Shown here one piece after another: positions 7,037 to 11,676 of a stretch of 11,676 nucleotides of DNA (its first letter is position 1; every line of letters begins with the position of its first letter). The stretch comes from Christiangramia sp. Its GTDB lineage: Bacteria; Bacteroidota; Bacteroidia; Flavobacteriales; Flavobacteriaceae. The notes beneath the pieces were generated by a model that was not told where the DNA came from, did not search any database, and saw only the letters and a list, made by a program, of their open reading frames with translations. The translations under genes were made by a program, and so were the position numbers. The DNA is taken from contig JAGXII010000181.1 of the NCBI GenBank assembly GCA_024635735.1, positions 1 through 11,676 of the forward strand. The letters run 5' to 3'.

Positions 7037-7044
7037 TAAGTTTG
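7037..7044 (+). promoter_or_regulatory. Candidate promoter -7 element for the structured RNA
   Basis: TAAGTTTG matches TAnnTTTG exactly. The -33 region is weak (TTTT at 7014-7017, 19 bp away). Transcription would start near 7051, about 12 nt before the first strong hairpin. Confidence 0.45.
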
Positions 7045-7050
7045 AAGGAT

Positions 7051-7208
7051 AAAAGCCCATTTTGATTCTCTTTTAATCTCATTAAAATTGAATCATAGGA
7101 AGCAGCATACACACAAAGGCTAAAACGCTTTTGAACATCAGAGTGATAACGTGCTGTTTCTTTAGAAGCCATTTCATTTTAGCAATTAAGATGAAATGGC
7201 TTTTTTTT
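7051..7208 (+). ncRNA. Candidate structured small RNA or terminated leader upstream of icd
   Basis: Three hairpins follow each other almost without gaps. Hairpin A (7063-7095): TGATTC/GAATCA, a 2x2 internal loop, then TTTTAAT/ATTAAAA with loop CTC. Stem B: AGGAAGCAGCAT (7097-7108) with GTGCTGTTTCTT (7151-7162), 12 consecutive pairs including G:U, enclosing hairpin C, CAAAGGC/GCTTTTG (7114-7133) with loop TAAAAC. Hairpin D (7166-7208) is an intrinsic terminator. There is no convincing coding sequence; a frame from TTG 7131 runs into icd but is only an over-long extension of it. The unit could be a free small RNA or a prematurely ended icd leader, and the 5' end could be near 6914 instead. I recognise no known family; it lacks the 6S central bubble and the SRP tetraloop partner strand. 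Confidence 0.5.
7166..7208 (+). terminator. Strong intrinsic terminator upstream of icd
   Basis: AAGCCATTTCAT (7166-7177) pairs perfectly with ATGAAATGGCTT (7191-7202), and inner pairs TTTA/TAAG extend the stem. Eight T follow (7201-7208). It lies 138 nt before the icd start, with no protein gene immediately upstream, so it must end a non-coding transcript or the icd leader. Confidence 0.85.
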
Positions 7209-7256
7209 ATAATTTATGAATTCTTAACACCAAGCAGGGGATTCGAATCTAGGATA

Positions 7257-7318
7257 AAAGCCCTGAAAACCGTATATTGCACGAGAGTTATTGCCCTGAA
7301 TTTACAGGGCTTTCTTTT
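7257..7318 (+). promoter_or_regulatory. Attenuator-like alternative hairpins in the icd leader
   Basis: GCCCTG (7293-7298) pairs with CAGGGC (7305-7310) around AATTTA, followed by TTTCTTTT: a terminator-like hairpin. An upstream copy, AAAGCCCTG (7257-7265), can instead pair over 9 bp with CAGGGCTTT (7305-7313), which would disrupt it. Both copies read GCCCTGAA. The arrangement resembles a terminator/antiterminator switch 29 nt before icd; no ligand or leader peptide is evident. A 10-bp palindrome, GATTCGAATC (7240-7249), lies just upstream. Confidence 0.45.
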
Positions 7319-7346
7319 AATTATATTGGAACCAAAAACATATAGA

Positions 7347-9575
7347 ATGTCACAAAAAGAAAAAATAATTTATACTAAAACGGATGAAGCACCAATGCTG
7401 GCCACTTATTCTTTCCTGCCTATTATCGAGGCTTATACGAAAGCGGCCGGTGTAAGTCTAGAAACCCGTGATATTTCTTTAGCCGGAAGGATCCTGGCAA
7501 ACTTCCCGGATTACCTGAAGGATGATCAAAAAGTTTCTGATGATCTGGCCGAATTAGGTGAACTTGCAAAAAAGCCGGAAGCTAATATTATTAAACTTCC
7601 AAATATAAGTGCTTCCATTCCGCAGCTTAAAAATGCAATAGCAGAACTGCAGGGAAAAGGTTATGGAATCCCTGATTATCCGGATGAGCCAAAAAATGAT
7701 AAAGAAAAAGAAATAAAAAATCGTTACGACAAAATTAAAGGTAGCGCCGTTAATCCCGTACTTCGGGAAGGAAATTCTGATCGCCGGGCACCGAAAGCGG
7801 TAAAAAATTTCGCAAGAAAAAATCCCCATCCTATGGGAGAATGGAGTTCCGACTCCAAAACACATGTGTCGACTATGGATCATGGAGACTTTAGATCTAA
7901 CGAAAAGTCTGTTACTCTTGATAAGGCCACTACCGTTAAAATAGAATTCACCTCTAAGGATGGTGAGAAAAAAATTCTTAAAGACAAGTTAGACCTGCTA
8001 AAAGGAGAAGTTATTGATGCTACAATTATGAGCAAAAAGGCACTTCTTGAATTCTTACGTGAGCAGGTTAAAGATGCGAAAGAAAAAGATGTTCTTTTTT
8101 CTCTTCACATGAAGGCTACTATGATGAAAGTATCAGACCCTATTATATTTGGTCATGCGGTAGAAGTTTTCTTTGAGGATGTTTTTGAAAAATATGGCGA
8201 CGAATTAGAAAAAGCAGGCGCCGATCCTAACAGCGGACTTGGAGATGTTCTAAATGCTTTAGATAATCTTCCGTCTGACAAACAAGCAGAAATTAAAACA
8301 GCGATTTCCAAAGATCTTAAAGAAGGTCCGGATATCGCAATGGTAAATTCCGATGCAGGTATTACTAATCTTCATGTGCCGAGTGATATTATTATTGATG
8401 CTTCCATGCCGGCAATGATAAGAACTTCAGGCCAAATGTGGAATGCTGAAGGTAAACCCCAGGATACTAAAGCCGTAATTCCTGATAGTAGCTATGCTGG
8501 TTTATATCAGGCTACTATTGAGTTTTGTAAAGAGCATGGAGCCTTTGATCCTACTACTATGGGAACAGTCCCTAACGTTGGACTTATGGCCCAAAAGGCT
8601 GAAGAATATGGTTCTCACGATAAAACTTTTGAAATGTCGGCAGACGGTGTTGTAAAAGTTACCGATGCCGATGGAAATACATTATTGGAGCATAATGTTG
8701 AAAAAGGAGATATCTGGAGAATGTGCCAGTTAAAGGATGCACCTATTCAGGATTGGATCAAACTGGCCGTGAGCAGAGCACAGGCGACTAAAATGCCTGC
8801 AGTTTTCTGGCTGGACAAAGACAGAGCTCATGATTCTGAATTGATCAAAAAGGTTAACAAGTATCTGCCTGAACTGGATACCGAAGGTCTTGAAATAAAA
8901 ATCATGGCACCTACCGAGGCAACAAAATATACTTTAGAAAGAGTAAGCGCCGGAAAAGACACTATTTCAGTTACCGGAAACGTATTAAGGGATTACCTTA
9001 CAGACCTATTCCCTATTCTGGAACTTGGAACCAGTGCGAAAATGTTATCCATTGTTCCTCTAATGAATGGTGGTGGATTATTTGAAACCGGCGCCGGTGG
9101 ATCTGCTCCAAAACACGTACAACAATTTCTAAAGGAAGGCCATTTAAGGTGGGATTCATTAGGAGAGTTCCTTGCACTTGCAGTTTCCCTTGAACATCTC
9201 GGAAGCAAATATGAAAACGCAAAGGCAATTACTCTTTCGGAAACACTTGATGAAGCCACCGAGCGCTTTTTAAATGAAGGACGCTCTCCTTCCCGAAAAG
9301 TGAATGAACTTGATAACCGCGGAAGTCATTTTTATCTTGCATTATATTGGGCAGAAGCACTTTCAACACAAAAGAGTAATACAGAGTTAAATATTTATTT
9401 TGCCAGTATTGCCAAAATGATGAAAGATAATCAGGAGAAAATACTTCAGGATCTTTTAGATGCCCAGGGATCTCCGGTTGATATTGGAGGCTATTATATG
9501 CCAGACGAAGAAATGACTAAGAAAGCAATGCGTCCATGTGCAAAATTGAATGAAATTCTGGCGACAAAAGCTTAA
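7347..9575 (+). CDS. icd: Isocitrate dehydrogenase, NADP-dependent, monomeric type
   Basis: Oxidatively decarboxylates isocitrate to 2-oxoglutarate in the TCA cycle, producing NADPH. At 742 residues it matches the large single-chain IDH family, unrelated in size to the 45-kDa dimeric enzyme. EGNSDRRAPKAVKNFAR (141-157) supplies isocitrate-binding residues; HPMGEWSSDSKTHV and the Lys256 segment HMKATMMKVSDPIIFGH follow. The metal-site acidic residues lie in IIIDASMP (Asp351) and near ISVTGNVLRDYLTDLF (540-555), and a glycine-rich NGGGLFETGAGGSAPKH (574-590) follows in the coenzyme-binding part. I start at ATG 7347 (MSQKEKIIYTKTDEAPM), where the family begins; the frame stays open upstream to TTG 7131, but that part runs through the terminator hairpin. 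No strong promoter lies between 7209 and 7347; TATATTGG at 7322-7329 is a poor match. Confidence 0.96.
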   Translation: MSQKEKIIYTKTDEAPMLATYSFLPIIEAYTKAAGVSLETRDISLAGRILANFPDYLKDDQKVSDDLAELGELAKKPEANIIKLPNISASIPQLKNAIAELQGKGYGIPDYPDEPKNDKEKEIKNRYDKIKGSAVNPVLREGNSDRRAPKAVKNFARKNPHPMGEWSSDSKTHVSTMDHGDFRSNEKSVTLDKATTVKIEFTSKDGEKKILKDKLDLLKGEVIDATIMSKKALLEFLREQVKDAKEKDVLFSLHMKATMMKVSDPIIFGHAVEVFFEDVFEKYGDELEKAGADPNSGLGDVLNALDNLPSDKQAEIKTAISKDLKEGPDIAMVNSDAGITNLHVPSDIIIDASMPAMIRTSGQMWNAEGKPQDTKAVIPDSSYAGLYQATIEFCKEHGAFDPTTMGTVPNVGLMAQKAEEYGSHDKTFEMSADGVVKVTDADGNTLLEHNVEKGDIWRMCQLKDAPIQDWIKLAVSRAQATKMPAVFWLDKDRAHDSELIKKVNKYLPELDTEGLEIKIMAPTEATKYTLERVSAGKDTISVTGNVLRDYLTDLFPILELGTSAKMLSIVPLMNGGGLFETGAGGSAPKHVQQFLKEGHLRWDSLGEFLALAVSLEHLGSKYENAKAITLSETLDEATERFLNEGRSPSRKVNELDNRGSHFYLALYWAEALSTQKSNTELNIYFASIAKMMKDNQEKILQDLLDAQGSPVDIGGYYMPDEEMTKKAMRPCAKLNEILATKA

Positions 9576-9592
9576 GTTTTATATTATTTCTA

Positions 9593-9623
9593 AAAAAAGT
9601 CGGAATTAATTCCGGCTTTTTTT
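9593..9623 (+). terminator. Intrinsic terminator after icd
   Basis: CGGAA/TTCCG with loop TTAA, extended outward by T:G, G:C and an A/T run, then seven T. It begins 18 nt after the icd stop. Confidence 0.9.
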
Positions 9624-9649
9624 ATTTGATTGTATTTTAGAATGCAAAG

Positions 9650-10588
9650 ATGAAAGATTTGGTTTCAATTATAATCCCAACCTATAACAGGGCGTATTTG
9701 ATTCGGCATACATTGGAAAGTGTCCAGAATCAAACTTACCCAAATTGGGAATGTCTTGTCATTGATGACGGATCTGAAGACGAAACAGAAAAGATTCTTC
9801 ATGAAATATCCAAAAAGGATGGCAGGTTCAAATACTTAAAACGCCCAGAAGATAGAAAAAAAGGAGCAGCCTGCTGCAGGAATATCGGTCTGGAAAACTG
9901 TCAAGGATCTTTCATCCAATACCTGGATTCTGATGATATTATAGCGGCGAATAAACTGGAAGTTCATGTAAGTATTTTAAAGAACATGAAGGAACTTACA
10001 TTAGCAACCTGCAAATGGGGAAGGTTTTATTCAAAAAGTGATGAGGTTATTATCCATGATAAAATGCCTACCTATTTCTCTACCAACCACCCAATTGAAT
10101 TACTTAATATTTTCGGAAACACTTCAAGCTATCTCCCCGTTCACTCTTTTTTTACTACCATAGCTCTATCTAGAAAAGCAGGGAAATGGAATGAAAATCT
10201 TTCAAATAACGATGATGGAGAATATTTTACCAGGATTATTTTAATCAGTTCATCAGTTCAGTTTTCAAAAAATACCTGGGTACTATATAGGGCTGGGGCG
10301 AATAACCGTGTAAGTAATCTTGAAAGAAGAGAACAGGCTAAAAGTTATATCAAAGGGTGGAAAATAGTAGATAACTTCCTAAAATCATATTCAAATAAAA
10401 AAGAACATACCCTCATTAAATATGCTGCAAGAAATCTTTACAACCAATTGAAAAACAGCAAAAATAAAGACCTAATAAAAAAAGAAACCGAATTCTTTTC
10501 AAAAAGGAGGAATTCCATTTTCGATTTTTTTTTAAAAGTTCTTTATAAACTAAAGATCTGGAAACCCTTACGGAAATTATCATTGTAA
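9650..10588 (+). CDS. Family 2 glycosyltransferase (GT-A fold), acceptor unknown
   Basis: Transfers a sugar from a nucleotide-sugar to an unknown acceptor, probably at the inner face of the membrane. The N-terminal domain is typical of GT2: VSIIIPTYNRAYLIRHTLESV at 5-25 (nucleotide-binding strand and helix), VIDDGSEDET near 37-46, GAACCRNIGLENCQG near 72-86, and the metal-binding DXD-type motif YLDSDD at 91-96. The C-terminal third is lysine-rich and ends FFLKVLYKLKIWKPLRKLSL, an amphipathic stretch that may contact membrane; there is no membrane helix. The 312 residues are normal for the family. No polysaccharide genes are nearby: it lies alone between icd and a transporter, with a terminator on its 5' side, so donor and pathway cannot be named. 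Confidence 0.9.
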   Translation: MKDLVSIIIPTYNRAYLIRHTLESVQNQTYPNWECLVIDDGSEDETEKILHEISKKDGRFKYLKRPEDRKKGAACCRNIGLENCQGSFIQYLDSDDIIAANKLEVHVSILKNMKELTLATCKWGRFYSKSDEVIIHDKMPTYFSTNHPIELLNIFGNTSSYLPVHSFFTTIALSRKAGKWNENLSNNDDGEYFTRIILISSSVQFSKNTWVLYRAGANNRVSNLERREQAKSYIKGWKIVDNFLKSYSNKKEHTLIKYAARNLYNQLKNSKNKDLIKKETEFFSKRRNSIFDFFLKVLYKLKIWKPLRKLSL

Positions 10589-10642
10589 AAACATATTCTA
10601 ATCTTAAGTTAAACTCCCCTGAAAATTAGAAGAGCTTTCCGG

Positions 10643-10664
10643 CATTCCTGAAATTTGCAGGATG
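10643..10664 (+). promoter_or_regulatory. Small hairpin covering the transporter start codon
   Basis: CAT-T-CCTG (10643-10650) pairs with CAGGATG (10658-10664) around AAATTTG: seven pairs with one bulged T, including the whole ATG. It could limit initiation, but it is short and may be chance. Confidence 0.3.
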
Positions 10665-11676
10665 AACCAAATTCCGGAGGAAAGAAATAAGAAGCAGGAG
10701 AATATTATTCTTTTTGTTTTGGGAACGCTTATTGCTCTGGGACCTTTTTCTATAGATGCCTATCTTCCCGGATTTAAAAGTATTTCAGAAGATTTTCAGA
10801 TCTCTGTAAGTCAGGTAGGATTAACACTTACCAGCTATTTTATTGGAATTTCATTAGGTCAATTAGCATACGGACCCATCATGGACAAGTATGGCAGAAA
10901 AAAGCCTTTACTGATTGGCTTAATAATTTATCTAATTGCCGCATTGAGCTGTATGATGTCTCCAAATCTTGAATGGTTGGTTATTTCAAGGTTCTTTCTT
11001 GCGTTAGGAGCTGCAGCTGGTATGGTAGCTGCCAAGGCTATTGTAAGAGATATATTTCCTATACACGAAGTTGCGGGAGCGATATCTGTACTCATGTTAA
11101 TTATGGGCGGAGCTCCAATTATAGCCCCCACAGTTGGTAGTTTTATTATTGAAAGTTTTGGCTGGAAAATGATTTTTCTATTCCTGGCTGTTTTTTCAAT
11201 TCTAATGATCATTAGTGTTTACAAATTTTTACCAGAGAGTATCACGCCGAATAGAAAAGTTGATCTAAAACCTAAACAGGTTGCTATTAACTATTTTGGA
11301 ATTCTAACTCATAATAAATTCTGGAGTTTTGCTTTTTCAGGAAGCTTCGCTATTGGAGCCATGTTCGCTTATATTTCTGATGCTCCAAAACTTTTTATGG
11401 AGAATTTTGATCTTAGTCAGAGGGAATTCGGTTTACTCTTTGGAATGAATGCAGGCGGACTTATCTTGGGTAGCCAGATAAATAGATTATTCCTTAGAAA
11501 ATATACTACGTTTGAGATTACCCTGTTTAATAGTGTGGTTTTAGTTATCCTTTCTATTCTATTCCTATTAAACAGTCTTCTGGGATTTGGCTTTTATACT
11601 ACGGCGGGCATTCTATTTCTAATACTATTCCTTTTGGGCTTTCAGAATCCAAATACTACTGCCCTGTCTCTAGAAC
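10662..11676 (+). CDS. MFS transporter, Bcr/CflA-like drug-resistance type (3' end outside window)
   Basis: Proton-coupled inner-membrane exporter of the major facilitator superfamily; the substrate is unknown. The frame is open for 338 codons to the window edge; family members are about 390-410 residues, so roughly the last 60 are missing. Seen: a first helix at about 14-31 running into PFSIDAYLPGF, the DxYLP motif typical of Bcr/CflA drug:H+ antiporters; motif A GPIMDKYGRKKPL at 71-83 between helices 2 and 3; SRFFLALGAAAGMVAAKAIVRD at about 109-130 in helix 4; APIIAPTVGS at 151-160 (motif C position) before GWKMIFL; and LPES near 190-193 ending the first six helices. ATG 10662 gives the family's short cytoplasmic N-terminus. 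It is 73 bp downstream of the glycosyltransferase, with no clear terminator or promoter between, so co-transcription is possible. Confidence 0.92.
   Translation, partial: MNQIPEERNKKQENIILFVLGTLIALGPFSIDAYLPGFKSISEDFQISVSQVGLTLTSYFIGISLGQLAYGPIMDKYGRKKPLLIGLIIYLIAALSCMMSPNLEWLVISRFFLALGAAAGMVAAKAIVRDIFPIHEVAGAISVLMLIMGGAPIIAPTVGSFIIESFGWKMIFLFLAVFSILMIISVYKFLPESITPNRKVDLKPKQVAINYFGILTHNKFWSFAFSGSFAIGAMFAYISDAPKLFMENFDLSQREFGLLFGMNAGGLILGSQINRLFLRKYTTFEITLFNSVVLVILSILFLLNSLLGFGFYTTAGILFLILFLLGFQNPNTTALSLE

Larger units (their letters stand above)
6820..7050. other. Non-coding stretch between rplS and the structured RNA
   Basis: No credible gene is seen on either strand. The stretch is AT-rich and holds two candidate promoters, an imperfect inverted repeat (6914-6966) and short perfect hairpins at 6968-6986 (GTAAAG/CTTTAC) and 7020-7037 (ATTTTG/CAAAAT). 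A 12-codon reading frame (ATG 6933, MTKEFLFNPISW) lies inside the inverted repeat, but nothing else supports it as a gene. Confidence 0.6.
7046..7263 (+). repeat. 13-nt exact direct repeat pair, 205 bp apart
   Basis: AGGATAAAAGCCC occurs at 7046-7058 and again at 7251-7263. The copies bracket the three hairpins and the terminator of the candidate RNA. The second copy overlaps the alternative 5' arm of the icd leader hairpin, and the AAAGCCC part of either copy is complementary to GGGCTTT at 7307-7313. Confidence 0.55.

Noticed and set aside
7097..7108. AGGAAGCAGCA resembles the conserved helix-8 strand of bacterial SRP (4.5S) RNA
   Set aside because: The required GTCAGG-type partner strand and GNRA-type tetraloop just upstream are missing; here the segment pairs with 7151-7162 instead.
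7236..7256. GGGGATTCGAATC looks like a tRNA T-arm (either strand)
   Set aside because: The T-stem does not pair on either strand, and no matching acceptor or anticodon arm is found at the right distances; it is a simple 10-bp palindrome.
7131..7346. Upstream in-frame extension of icd from TTG 7131 (72 extra residues)
   Set aside because: The extension runs through stem B/C, the strong terminator and the attenuator-like hairpins, and has no family similarity; icd homologues begin at MSQKEKI-like sequence, ATG 7347.
10596..10631. TTCTAAT/ATTAGAA inverted repeat after the glycosyltransferase as a terminator
   Set aside because: The stem is only 7 AT-rich pairs, the loop is about 22 nt and no T run follows.

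Overview
The window looks like chromosomal DNA of a marine-type member of the Flavobacteriaceae (Bacteroidetes). This is inferred from several things seen together: AT-rich sequence, A-rich starts without strong Shine-Dalgarno sites, promoters of the Bacteroidetes form TTG-N17-23-TAnnTTTG, a 482-residue long-form GAPDH, a monomeric NADP-type isocitrate dehydrogenase, and a trmD-rplS pair preceded by a coiled-coil membrane protein. Closeness to Gramella/Salegentibacter is an impression only.

Layout. Positions 1-454 (minus strand) hold the N-terminal part of dapF (diaminopimelate epimerase), running off the left edge. Divergent from it is an HtrA/DegP-family protease (589-1989) with its own terminator. 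Next come long-form gap (2113-3561) with promoter and terminator, and an AsmA-like/DUF748 gene (3667-4755) interrupted by one in-frame TGA. A signal-peptide, coiled-coil, single-pass membrane protein (4994-5587) lies 33 bp upstream of trmD (5621-6301). rplS (6419-6769) follows from its own well-formed promoter and a leader with a predicted hairpin.

The least ordinary stretch is the roughly 530 bp without a gene between rplS and icd (6820-7346). It holds candidate promoters, a series of closely spaced hairpins ending in a strong intrinsic terminator (7166-7208), a 13-nt exact direct repeat 205 bp apart, and a second terminator-like hairpin (7293-7318) whose 3' arm can pair instead with an upstream copy of its 5' arm. 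I read this as a small structured RNA, a terminator-controlled leader of icd, or both. It is the best candidate here for something undescribed.

Then come icd (7347-9575) with a terminator, a stand-alone family 2 glycosyltransferase (9650-10588), and an MFS drug-resistance-type transporter (10662 to the right edge, 3' end missing). Most genes are separate transcription units with their own terminators and serve unrelated housekeeping roles: lysine/peptidoglycan precursor synthesis, envelope proteolysis, glycolysis/gluconeogenesis, tRNA and ribosome maturation, and the TCA cycle. I see no phage, IS element, CRISPR, tRNA, rRNA or defence system.
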